In this document: positions 11,518 to 23,000 of the stretch, piece after piece
Layout of the letters: each line of letters opens with the position of its first letter
Position numbering within the stretch: the first letter of the stretch is position 1
From: Lenzites betulinus
Lineage: Eukaryota > Basidiomycota > Agaricomycetes > Polyporales > Polyporaceae
Direction: 5' to 3'
Assembly: GCA_022264855.1 (NCBI GenBank)
Contig: JABYQU010000002.1
Span: 992,001-1,056,000, forward strand
DNA: 64,000 nucleotides
The notes under the pieces: generated by a model
Database searches by the model: none
The model's input: only the letters and a program-made list of their open reading frames with translations
What the model was told of the DNA's origin: nothing
Translations under genes and position numbers: made by a program

Positions 11518-11823
11518 TCTGCGGGATGAGGAGGACGGAGGTGGAGGTTCGCGCGTCCAGACGCGAGTGGGCGCCACCACGGCACCAGGCCGAGAGGAAT
11601 TGCCGGTTCGGGAGCGATGCACGTGCGCGGTCGGGCCACAGAGTCATGCATGACCTCTCTCTAACGCCCTCTGTAAGCTTCCTCTCTCAGGGAAGCCCAG
11701 CAAGAGCCTATCGCCCTCCTCAATCCTCTGTACTCAGTCGCGTCTATACCTCTTTCTCTTCGTGCCATCTAGTGCCATCACAATTCGACCGGGAGGACTT
11801 AATTGTCTTGTCTCTGTCTCGCC
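11518..11823. promoter_or_regulatory. shared divergent promoter, WBP11-type / RNF10-type
   Basis: Only 306 bases separate the two start codons. The half near the RING gene (about 11690-11800) is rich in C/T tracts, as often seen just upstream of fungal start codons. No TATA box stands out. Confidence 0.5.
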
Positions 11824-13920
11824 ATGATCACCCCTACTGCTACGCCCCACTCTACCATCGCCAACCAGGCCAAACGTGCTGGCAAAGCCCCAGGCCAATC
11901 GCTCAACCATCTTCTCAACTTTTCGCTACCGCCTAGACAGTCTCAGTATAATCACAGCATCCCCCGCAGGGCGAGGAAGACCGGTAACCAACATGGCATA
12001 TGGAACAAGGAACGTAAGTACACACCCCTTTCCGTATCCAGAACTCAGGTTAACACCCGGAGCTATCTATCAGGCTTCGTCAACGCTCAGTATCGCTTCG
12101 TAATGAACCCCACTGGGGACTACACCGTACACTTCGCGGATCCTGACATGTATGCTACTCATGTTATCAGCCTATCTCCCTGCATTGACACTCATTACAG
12201 TTACTTTCAATGGCATGATATTCTTCAAGTGATCATTCCTAGGGGTCACCACCTATCGTCTAGCTCACGGGCTCAGCAATCCGAAGATGCAGGCATACTG
12301 ACATGTCCGATATGTCTTTCCCCTCCTACTGCACCACGAATGACTAAATGCGGACATGTACGTACTCGTGAGTCTCCGCGAGGTGATAGTCGTTGATTGT
12401 TCATGCAGGTCTTCTGCTATCCATGTATCCTCCACCTCATCAGCACCTCTGATCAACACAAATGGGTCCGGTGCCCCATTTGCTTCGACTCGGTCAACGA
12501 GCGGCAGCTGAAAGCCGTCAAATGGTTGGACGAGGTCTCGTCTCCTGAAGAAGCCGATGATACTCCTGCGGAGGGTTCTTCGTCTTCTGTAACCCTCGAC
12601 CAAGAATTATCGCCTACCCCTCGACTAGGTGAGACGCTTCGGATGCGCCTTATACAGCGGCCTCAGATCACTACCCTTGCACTCCCTCGGTCCTCTACAT
12701 GGCCCTCTGATCTGCTGCCGCCCCATCAAGCACCATTCCATTTCCTCCCAGATGTCTTTGCCTTTTCGAAGTTCATGCTTGCAACCCCTTCTGATCTAAT
12801 GCAAGACTTGTCCAAGGACCTAGACGATCTTGCCACAGAAAGGCGACTGCTGGCCGGGATGGGTGACGAACTTGGCACCATGTTCATCGATGCCGCGGAT
12901 GCGAAGGTACGACACCAGATCGAGAAGGCCGCCGCGCTAGATACACCACACCTGCGCGAGTCGATAGAGACGGCACGGCATCTCACTAAGCGGCTCCACG
13001 ACCAGTCAGCGCGCGACCGCCAACGGAAGGAGGAATTCACAGCCGTCCCCGCAGTTCCTCCAGAGGAAGTTCCTCAAGCGTTCCTCGCAGCGCAAGGCGT
13101 GGGTTACACCGCGCCGCCTCCCGCCCGAGAATCCGCGCCCACGCCCACATACGGCCGCAACGTGCGCCAGCGACGGAATCTGAATCCGCCCCCTCCGTCC
13201 ACATCGACGTACTACTACTACCAGGCGGCGAGCGGGATGCCGATCTTCCTGCACCCGCTCGACATCAAGATCCTCTTCTCGCACTTCCACAGCTACGCGG
13301 CCTTCCCGGACGCGATCACCGTCCGCGTCGAATCCTACACGGAAAGCACGGTGAACGACGACCTCCGCAAGCGCTGCAAGTACCTCGGCCACCTCCCCGA
13401 GGGCGCGGACGTCGTCTTCGTCGAGGCGGACCTCGACGCCGTCGTCGGCCCGGACGGCCTCCGCCCGTTCGAGGGCGCGCTCAAGCTCCGCCGCGCGCGC
13501 CGCAAGGAGAAGGGCCGGCGGGACGACAAGGCGCGCGCGCGTGCGGAGGAGCGCGAGAAGGATCGCCTCGCGCAGACGTACCGCGAGCTCGGCATCGCGC
13601 CCGCGTTTATCATCCCCGTGGACGTCGACACCCCGCCGGAGCCGCCTACGCTCGCCGCGGAACAGGAGGGCTCGTCGCAGCCGCAGCCGTCTGGGGCGTG
13701 GGGCGCACGGAGCTTTGCGTCAGCGGCGCATGCGGCACGCAGCCTCGAGCTGGGGCACAGGCCGCCTGCGCCGGAGCAGGCGCGCGAGCGTGCGGAGGAC
13801 GAGTGGGAGCTCGACATGGCGTTCCACGAGCTGGAGCAGCGGAGCACGAAGAGCGGCGGGAAGAAGCGCAGCAACCGGCTGGTTGTTCTCGGGGGCGGCG
13901 GGGGACGACGTGCCCGGTAA
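11824..13920 (+). CDS. RNF10/Mag2-type RING-finger protein
   Basis: Four exons, 11824-12013, 12074-12149, 12201-12357 and 12409-13920, give 644 residues; every junction restores frame. The N-terminal LNHLLNFSLPPRQ motif and the HGIWNKERFVNAQYRFVM block are hallmarks of the RNF10 family (yeast Mag2). A C3HC4 RING follows, with CPIC, then CGHVFCYPC, then RCPIC, split by the third intron. Human RNF10 ubiquitinates 40S ribosomal proteins on stalled ribosomes and yeast Mag2 acts in a related 18S quality-control route; assigning that role here is inference from orthology. The central part has a DIKILFSHF block preceding HLPEGADVVFVEADL, also typical. The C-terminus is basic and low-complexity (RKEKGRRDDKARARAEERE) and its DNA is much more GC-rich than the first exons. 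Confidence 0.88.
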
Positions 13921-14565
13921 GCAGTTGGCGGTGCGCCAAGCCTCGGGGGCAGCGAACCCTATGAACGTGGAATCTCCAGTAGATGTGGGATTGGGCACGG
14001 ACAGCTCGGCGTTCCGGCGAGTGGGATATGGGAAGTCGTTGGCTCGACTTATGGCAATGTACATCTATAGCGCACGCAGGACCATACTTATCCTCTGTAG
14101 CAACAGTAACCCATGCATAAATATACTCTCCCCACACCCGGTACAGCACAGCACCTGGCTTGAGGCCTGATTGACCGTACCTTTCTCAGATCCCCCAGGA
14201 TGCCTGGCGAAGGCTGCACAGATGTATGATGCGAAGGACGCATAAACAGCGCGACGCGCAGATGGCAAATTGGCGATTATTGATTCATGAAAGTACCGAG
14301 TATAGCACACAAGGCTGCACCCGGACTCCGGACGCGGGGCAGAAGTAGACGAGTAGGACGAGATAGATATAGCTAGCGACAACAGGGTGGGGTAGCGCGG
14401 ACACGGAGGGGTAAGTAGGTAGCTACGTACACGACGGAGTATGCAAGCAAGCGGCGCATACACATCGCACATTGCAGCCAGCAACGCAGGGGGTCCGGGT
14501 CCAAAGTTCGTGGTTTCTCATGACACATACGGGGGAACGGAGCTGAGCGTGCGCAGCAGCTAGCT
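13921..14565. other. intergenic between convergent genes
   Basis: This 645-base gap lies between the stops of the RNF10-type gene and the Sho1 gene. It should contain both 3' untranslated regions and terminators. The open frames present are short and unconserved in appearance. Nothing else is seen. Confidence 0.5.
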
Positions 14566-15838
14566 TCATACGATTTGTAGGTAATTCGATGGTGCGACTG
14601 GTGTGGAGGAGAAAGAGAGGGGAAGAGATGTGAGTCAGCAGATGGCGGAGGGGGAGAGGCGTGGGGGCAAGACTCACTTCCAATGGACCCGTCCGCTTTC
14701 CTTGCCTGCCACCACTTCCCGTTCTTGTCCAAAATCTCGAGAATGTCGCCCTTTGAGAACGAGATCTCATTCGGATCTTCGGCCGATGCGACGTCTGCGA
14801 TGCAAAAGGGCGATGTCGGCGTTCAGTACAGGTGCCACATACACGGCGCAGCACACACGCACAGTTGTAGAGCGCCTTCGCGCGGTACTGGTGGCCTTCA
14901 GGGCTAGCTAAGCTGGCGTCTGCTCCCGCAGCTGGCGATCCGGGCGCGCCAGGACCTCCACCAGCACCAATGCCTGCCGCGCCGCTGCCCATGAGCGGCG
15001 ACGCGGGGCCAATACTGCCATCGTTGCCATTGATCGACCCCGGCCCACCGCCGTTCCCCATGTTGTTGACGCTGCCCGTCCCGAGGCTCCGCCCTCCACC
15101 CTCTCCGCTGCCGCCCCGGAAGCTGCCCGTGTTGCCGATAGGCCCGGTCATGCTCCCGCCCATCTTGGTGTCGTACATGGGCCCGATGCCGCCGGCTGCG
15201 TACCCTGCGGTGTAGCCGTTGCCGCCCATGTTCAGCATGGAGGTCGTGCGAGTCGCCCTGCGGCGCCGCGAGGGCGGAGTGAGACCGCCCGTGCCGAGAG
15301 AGTTGAAGACATGGAGCATGAGCGAGTCCTCCTCGGCCGTGAAGTAGAGCACCCAGAGGATGTCAACCATGGCGAGGATGAGCCAGCCGGCGGCCATTGC
15401 GTCGAGGGAGGAGGAGTTGGTGAAGATGCCCTGGTTAACCCCGAGGACGGCGAAGACGATGGCGATCGAGCCGAAGGTCGCTATTTGGAATCGATGCATC
15501 GCGATGGAGTCGGTGGCGAGCGTGTGTAGAACGCCGAAAATGAGGAATAGCTGTACAAAGATGGCGAACCATAGCACGCCGACACTGCCGTTGCCCACTT
15601 TGGACGGTTGAGGACGAGAAGGAAGATGAATGATGTAGAGTGAGACGTACGTTGTGCGGTGGCCACTGCTTGGCCAATGAATGCTACAAACCATCCAATC
15701 TGTAGGAAAGAACATGAGAAGAGAGCTGGATAAGATGATGTATGAGGTGCGTACCACAGCAAGGATGGTGGTGAAGAGGAAGAGGTAGTGGGTGAGTATT
15801 GGCGTAAAGTCATAACCTTCGCTCCCGCGTGGTGGCAT
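14566..15838 (-). CDS. SHO1: Sho1-type osmosensor with C-terminal SH3 domain
   Basis: Plasma-membrane sensor/scaffold of the high-osmolarity MAP kinase branch. Start at 15838 ([19 protein letters not shown]); stop at 14566-14568. Several introns are spliced to give about 335-340 residues. Four hydrophobic segments fill the first 140 or so residues ([72 protein letters not shown]). A very glycine/serine-rich cytosolic linker follows, then an SH3 domain reading [20 protein letters not shown], with GDILEI, KWWQARK and a last exon encoding [10 protein letters not shown]. These match the ALYDY, WW and SNY positions of SH3 folds that bind proline-rich Pbs2-type kinases. Topology and order match fungal Sho1 exactly. 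The glycine-rich linker is long compared with the yeast protein. Confidence 0.93.
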
Positions 15839-17994
15839 TTTGAGCAGAGGAGGGTATTTGGGGACAAGCAAGAGAGAGACGGTGATTTACGGAGGAAAGG
15901 AGAGGTCGCCCGGGGAGAAGGACTTGTTCAGGAGCAGCCTCAGGCGAGTCGTCCGCAGCGGAGTGGGTTCAACGTACAACGCGCGTCACGCCGCCTCGCA
16001 CAAGTCCAGCGTCACACTGTCCGGCGTCTCACGCACGCGTGCCGTCACACGGAACGCCTTCGAGCGTCGAGCTCGGAGTCGACCCCGAGTCGCACAGACT
16101 CAGACTCCGTGCTCTCGTCCGTCTTGGCCTCCATTTCTCCCTGCGAGCTCCATTTTCTTCCCAACGTCGCCACCCCAATCCTCGACCGCTCCGTCTCATC
16201 CCCTCGGCAACCTCTCCCACATCCCCACGCTGCCATTTACAGTCTTGGGAACGCGGACGCTGCGCACCGGTTTCGCCCTTCCAAGACGACGCGTGCTTGT
16301 CATAGGACGTCACCACTGCTTGTTCTCGCCCGCCCAGCCCCGCCCTATCTGCGCTTCTGCGGATCCTCGTGTCGACAATATTGTCAGTCTCGAGGCCACT
16401 CCAAATTTGGCTGCTCTAGCTGGGGCCTATGTCGTCCAAGCCCATATTCGTTGCTCGTCGTTGCCGTGCGCGTACTAGTCGATGTTCACGCTGAAGTATC
16501 AGAAATTGATATCTGTATCAGTCGAAGTCGGTTAGCACCTTCCCGGCGACGATGCTTGCTAGATGAACCGCAATAGATCAACCTGAGGGCCTCGTGCTGC
16601 CTCGGGAGAAACAACATCGCAAAGTTGCGATTATCTAACAAGGCATTTGCCGATCCAGTTTCACACGACTGGAAAATGTGAGCGTTCTGTGCGATCATCG
16701 GGGGAACGTACTGCTCCAGTGTTCACGACGCGATGCCTGCGTCGAATATAACGGTCTGCGCAGACGGTGATAGGTCGTTAGAGCGGGGCGCACTCGCAAA
16801 TACTCTTCGTCAGGACGAAATCGCTTGTCCTGTGGTCTGAATCGTACAGTTCTTAGGGATGGCCAACCGAAAGATTGGCGCAATGCATCGTACGTGAGTG
16901 TCGCACGCAGAGCTTGTTGGTATCACCATACTCACATTGACGTCCCCAGTTTATGTCCCTGAAAAGGGAAAAATGAACAGATATTCTACGAGGGTGAGGC
17001 CTAAGCGAATGCCAACCTAGTATTATCGTGACTCTCCGCGGTCGTTGTTTCGTGTCTGACGACATCCCGAGGGTTGTTTCGTGTCTGGTGTATCTGTCAA
17101 TATGGTTGTATTCACCCTCCATCAGCAACTGCAAGATGTTACTCGGAATGGTGGGTAACTTGTTCTGTAGTAGTTATGCGTGACTGTACGCAAGTATTGC
17201 ACCATGCACACTTTCTGGGCACCTCAGTGCCTATGGCCGATTGACACAACGCCCGATAGCGGCGTACAGCACTGCAGCGAACCACAGGAGATACCATATA
17301 CGCTCGCCCCGGAAGCTGCTGGGAGAGTCATCGGGATGACACACGAGGCCGAGGACGGAGCCCGGATGTGGATAGAGGTGCGCGATTGGCTGCGATTGGG
17401 CCCGCACTGCCGCCAAGCGAAATCTCTTATTAGGGTTTGGCCGCCAGAGTCCGCGTCCTTCGACCCCGGCCTACTTGTGGTCTGACACATCCACTCTCGA
17501 ATATTTAGGGTCTCTCCTATGTCTCTCAGGAGCCTGCACTAGGACATGGACATCACTCAGCTCAACGCACGCAGCATACCGTGCCAAAGCACCCGCTATC
17601 GATGGATATGGGTAAGTCAACTTTTGACAGGGATGGTGGCCCTGGTGTGGGTAGCAACAGCACGGAGGAACACGGCTGGTGGGCGCGTGGCGTCCGGATG
17701 CTGCACCAGGGTCAGGATGTTGGTAATGACAAGCGGCCGAGGCTTACGACTTCGCGATCACTCCTCGGCGCCGCCGGTGCAACACGTCCTCTCCCACTCA
17801 TGCATATGATAAATTGCCGATCCACACGGGCAACGCTCTCGCACACCGTATAAGCACGCCTGCTCCCGCCCTCGCCCCCGGAGCCGGAAGTGAATTTTGC
17901 GACCTCCTGTCTGCGGCCGCATCCTCTTAACTGCAGTGCCTCCTTTGTCCTCTTACGTCTGAATCTCCATGCGCGTTTGCGCTTACCCGCGGAC
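15839..17994. other. 2.2-kb intergenic region
   Basis: No gene could be supported. The first part (15840-16480) is C/T-rich on the plus strand and open in several frames, which suggests promoter/5' leader sequence of Sho1 and not coding. Two copies of a 14-base word (TTGTTTCGTGTCTG) lie 28 bases apart at about 17045 and 17073. The last 120 bases before 17995 should be the promoter of the next gene. Confidence 0.45.
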
Positions 17995-19543
17995 ATGAAC
18001 ACCACCACCGCCTCGCGAACAGCCACAGCGCAGTCGGTCTCGCGCCTCACCTCCGCCGCGGTCTTCGAGAACGGCGCACTATCGGGCTGCTGCCCTACTG
18101 CACGGATGTTCGAGTTCGTGCGGGCTGGCGTCCAGCTGCTCTTCATTGCGGGCGCGAGCTTCGTTCTGGCATTGACGGGGATGATCATGGTGCGTCATCG
18201 CCTCCGTGCGTCACAGATGCGAGCGACGCTAACCAGCGCACAGAGCGTAGTCGCTTCCTTGCAGCGGACATACTACAAGTGGCGAGGGATCAGCCAGCTA
18301 CCGCATCCCGGATTAGAACATGAGCCTATTTCATTCCCTCTACGCGATCGTGACCACAGCGCAAGTCGCGTGCGCAAACCTCCACTTCGTCACCGATCCA
18401 CCGACGTGTTCCGGTCGTCGAGCTCCAGGAGAAGAGAAGGCGGCCGCACACCGCTGCGCGCTTCCCCAGAGCCCATGTATCCCTCAGAAGAGCGTAATGG
18501 TGGTCCTTCAACTTCTCGACCACGTAAACACCGGCGGAAACGCGACACCTTGTCTCCCGGTCCGGCTCTCCCTTCGATCGACTCTGCCCTGGAGTATGTT
18601 GAATCCTCATCTCTTCCTCTAGCTAAGAGTTCTGGAATGGGTGAGTTTGTACCTGGACCCGGGCGATCACTGAAATTCACTCATGCTCACTCACGCTCTC
18701 TGACAGGCAAGGAAGCTGTGCGGGCGCTTTCGTCACCTGCTGAGGTCCTCTCAGACTCTTCGCCTCCGCATTCTACGGACCCGTCCATCGCGTCCGAGTC
18801 CATGGAGGAGAGAGCGAAGGCGGATCGATCGCCGTCCCCGAAGCGCGTTCTGCAGCGGTTGAAAAACCAGCACAGTCAATGTGAGTTTCATCTATGTCGC
18901 GTGTGTGTGCTCTTGGGCTGAACAACTATGATCGTCAGTCCGCGATCGCTGCCTTACACGCGTGCACAGTATGCCCAACGCAAAGACCGGGAAACAGATA
19001 CGCCGCACGGATCCTTACCAAGCGCCTTACTTCTTCCCTACCCCTCTCTCTCCCGACGTAGATATCTATGTGGAACAGGTCCGTAGCGAACGGCAGGGCT
19101 CCAAGATTCCGGACCCGGTTAGCTTCCGCCAGTACCGGGGGGACCGCGCATCCGAATCGCTTCGTACTTCGCCGAAGTCAGAGGAGCTGCTCCTTCCGCC
19201 AACTATCCAGGAGAGCCCTATGCAGGAGTTCGCTGCTGCGCCTGCAGAGCTAAAACCCGACACACCCACTCGACCGCCTCTTCGCGAGAAGAGCCATAGG
19301 TGGTCGTGGCACATGCCGCATAAGCACGGCAAGTCTCAGCCTGACGAGTCGGAGCGGCGAGAAGATGCTTCGGAGAAGACTCCGTTACCATCCCCTGCGA
19401 AGTTTCTGTTCGGGCATCATAGACGGTAAGCCGTGTGTTAACCGATATCGCATCTGGGATTGACTTTGTGTGTTCGTAGCCGTAACGGCACTGCCAGTGA
19501 AGACCTGAAAGATAAGCGGAAGTCACTGCCCTCTCAAGCATAG
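17995..19543 (+). CDS. unknown single-pass membrane protein, Ser/Arg-rich tail
   Basis: I do not recognise the family. Start at 17995 (MNTTTASRTATAQSVSRLTS); stop at 19541-19543. Introns lie at 18641-18706 (66 nt), about 18881-18939, and near 19427-19479, all with GT-AG ends that keep frame. The N-terminus is followed by one hydrophobic helix (VQLLFIAGASFVLALTGMIMV, about residues 43-63), then RHRLR, predicting a type-I-like or signal-anchored protein with most of its mass in the cytosol. The long tail is rich in Ser, Pro, Arg and basic RKHRRKRD, SPSPKRVL and RSS motifs, suggesting phosphorylation and disorder. The near-C-terminal exon (DPYQAPYFFPTPLSPDVDIYVEQV) looks the most conserved. The first intron is a multiple of three without a stop and could be retained. 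Confidence 0.65.
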
Positions 19544-20049
19544 ACGTCACTTCGTCACCTCGCATTCTACCACCTCCCTGCATGCTATTTATCCCTAACT
19601 GCACATCTCTGCCTTGCATAGCAATCCACCCAGTATTATCTAGTCCCCAACTCTGTCACTCGTTAACATCTCACAACTCCTCATCTGCATTTCTTGATTA
19701 TCTCCCTGGTACCCACGTCAGTCCGTCTCTACGTGCTACGTGTCTTACAGAAGTATCATGTAATGTACTGTAGCAACCTCTTGTTGATACTGTATAATCG
19801 AATATTTGTCGCCATCGTTGAACTCGTGCGATCGCCCGGCGAAAGCGATGTTGAGTGTTACGCGGAACAAGGGCGTGTGGAGGCTACGTTGATGGAGAGG
19901 CACGGAGCTGGCGGCTTATCGGATAAGATTAGATTGGCGAGGGAGCGATGAGGGGGCGGGCGGTTTGGGACTTGCGCTGTGAACGCGGTGAGTTGCAGAA
20001 TCATCGAAGCGAGCCTAACCGACCGCCCCGGCCGGACATCCCCCGCACG
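19544..20049. other. intergenic, SIN3 promoter/5' leader
   Basis: This 506-base gap lies between the unknown membrane protein and SIN3. An upstream ATG at 19948 is in frame with SIN3 and would add 34 residues, so the SIN3 start is not fixed. Nothing else is seen. Confidence 0.5.
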
Positions 20050-23000
20050 ATGGACCCAGGGCCCTCGAACCTCTCTCCTTCCGACCGTCCTCTTCACCCG
20101 CGTCCTCGTCCTCGCCCGCCCAGTCCTCGTCGCCCTACCTCCAGCGACGACCTCGTTGCGTCGCTCGCTCGCCCCTACTCCCCCGAACACAGACTGTCGG
20201 CGCCCTCTCCTCGCGCGGGGTATCTGCCGCAGTTCCTCGACAGCCACACCCCACGCGCGAGCGCCCCATCCTCGCCCTCGCGCACCCGGTCGCCCCGGAA
20301 AACACCCAACCCACCCTCCAGCCCGCCCGCGAACATCCTCGCGATGAGCGCCACCGACGGCGGCGGCCCCGCTGGCACGCCCGGAGGAGAAGCAGGGCGG
20401 GCGTTGAACGTGTCCGATGCACTCGGCTACCTCGACGCCGTCAAGCAGCAGTTCCAGGACAAGCCGGACGTGTACAACCACTTCCTGGACATCATGAAGG
20501 ACTTCAAGAGCCAGGTGTGAGTGCGCCTTCTGATCCGTCCTGCCCTTCCGCTGCTGTCCTCGGCCGGGTGGCACCCCATGGGTGCCACGGGCTTCTATCT
20601 GATCATCCTCGTTCTCATTCCGCCATCTTCGTGTATGCTGCAGGATCGACACCCCCGGGGTCATCGAACGTGTCTCCATGCTCTTCCACGGGAACCCCTA
20701 CCTCATCCAAGGCTTCAACACCTTCCTCCCGCCCGGGTACCGCATAGAGCTCAACAACGACCACTCGGACACGATCACCGTGACCACACCCATGGGCCAG
20801 GTGACCCAGCGGACCACCATGTACGGCATGCCCACACTCGCGCGCGACCCCGCGGGCGGCCCAGGAGGTGCCCCTTCATACCAACCGCCCTTCGGGCTCG
20901 CCCCTCCTCCAGTCCTGCCTGTTGGAATCGGGAACGGCTCGCGCCCCGTTACCCCAATCCCAATCCACGGCCACCCCCCGCCCCATATTATCGCGGAGAT
21001 GCAGGGGATGCGCCCGCCTTTGGCGCACTCCCCGGGGCTCCAGTCCGGGCGCGAAGACAACAGCGCGGTGTCGATGCTGAACAGCCTGAACGCGCGCCAG
21101 ACGGACAAGCAGCCGAACGGCGAGTTCCACCACGCGATCAACTACCTGAACAAGATCAAGCTGCGCTACCAGGACGATCCGGAGACATACAAGCAGTTCC
21201 TCGAGATTCTGCAGACATACCAGAAGGAGCAGCGGCACGTGCAGGATGTGAGCGATATCTCCTTTGTGCTGTGGCTACTGGACCGTTCGGCTAAGCCATG
21301 TCTTCGACCCCGCCCACCACCTATAGCAAACGCAGGTGTACGCGCAGGTGCATATACTGTTCAAGGACGCGCCGGATCTTATGGACGAGTTCAAGGACTT
21401 CCTACCGGAGGCCGCAGGGCCGTCTACACATTCGCAGCCGTTCATAGGCATCCTCCCCCAGCCTACAGCGGGCCCAGGTATGTCAGGCTCGGGAGGGCAG
21501 CCCGAGCCCTCTGCGCCAGAGAAGGGCGCAAAGACACAAAGTAAGCGGCGGAAGCGGGCAGAGAAAGAGCCCGCCGCTCCACAGAAAGCTAGTGGTGGTC
21601 GGGTGAGCGTCTGAATGGTGCACATGCGAGTGGCTCAGTTCTCACCTCATCATGAATGTAGGCTGCCAAACGGGCAAAGACCACACAAAAACCAGACACC
21701 GCGTCCCCTAAGTTCTCGCCATACCAAGCCCCTCCCTCTCCCCAATCGGTCAATGTGCACGTCCATCCTGTGATGGCTGCGCCGATGCACGCGCCCGGGC
21801 CGCATCCCGTCCGTCCCGCAAGCGTTGGGCCCGGCGCGCCCGCGCCAACTGCAAACGAGGAATTTATGTTCTTCGACCGCGCGAAGAAGGCGCTGGAGAG
21901 CGGGGGGACGTACGACGAGTTCCTGAAGCTGCTCAACCTGTTCTCGCGCGACATCATCGAGACACGGACCCTCATCGACCGCGCGGAGGTCTTCCTCGGC
22001 GATGGTGACCTCATGGCGCAATTCAAGGACCTCCTCAGCTGGGATGACCGGCTTGGGAACCGTGATGAGGGCCCACCGGGGAGCCTGCGCACTGGCGCCC
22101 CAGATTATTACACCGCGCGGCCACCAGACGACGGGCAAGGCCCCAGCTACCGACGGCTACCTGACAGTGTGAGTAGATCCCGCTTCGCATCGCCCGGAAC
22201 GACGGTCTCACGACGCGCTGCGCGGCTTGCAGGAGGTGCGGCTCGCGTGCTCGGGGCGCGACCGCCTGTGCTGGTCGGTGCTCAACGATGAGTGGGTGTC
22301 GCACCCGACGTGGGCGTCCGAGGAGGCGGGCTTCATGACGCACAAGAAGAACTCGTTCGAGGACACGCTGCACAAGAGCGAGGAGGAGCGGCACGAGTTC
22401 CAGGTGCACATCGAGGCGCTCACACGCACGATCGCGGTGCTCGAGCCGCTCGAGGCGCGCATCGACGGCATGGCGCCCGAGGAGCGCGCCGCGTTCCGCC
22501 TGAAGCCGAACCTCGGCGGGATGTCGCGCACGGTGTACGAGCGCATCGTGAAGCGCATCTACGGGTACGACGCGGGGAACGAGGTTCTGCGCGCGCTACA
22601 GGAGACGCCCGCGGTGGCGGTGCCCGTCGTGCTCGCGCGGCTGCGGCGCAAGGACGAGGAGTGGCGGCGGGCGCAGCGCGAGTGGAACCGGACGTGGCGC
22701 GAGATCGACGCGAAGAACTTTTACAAGGCGCTCGACCACCAGGGCATCTCGTTCAAGCCGAACGACAAGAAGAACATCACCGCGAAGCACTTCGTGCTCG
22801 AGATCGAGAGCGCGAAGGCGGCGCAGGCGAAGGAGCGCGACCGTGCCGTGGCGGCGAGCTCGGCGAGCGGGTCGAGGGGGTCGTCGTCCTCCGGGAGCGT
22901 GCCGCTCCGCTCGCTCGGGTACCAGCTCGAGTATGCGTTCGAAGACGTCGGGCTGCTGCACGATGCCGTCAAGCTCGTCTTTACGTTCCTCGACCATTCC

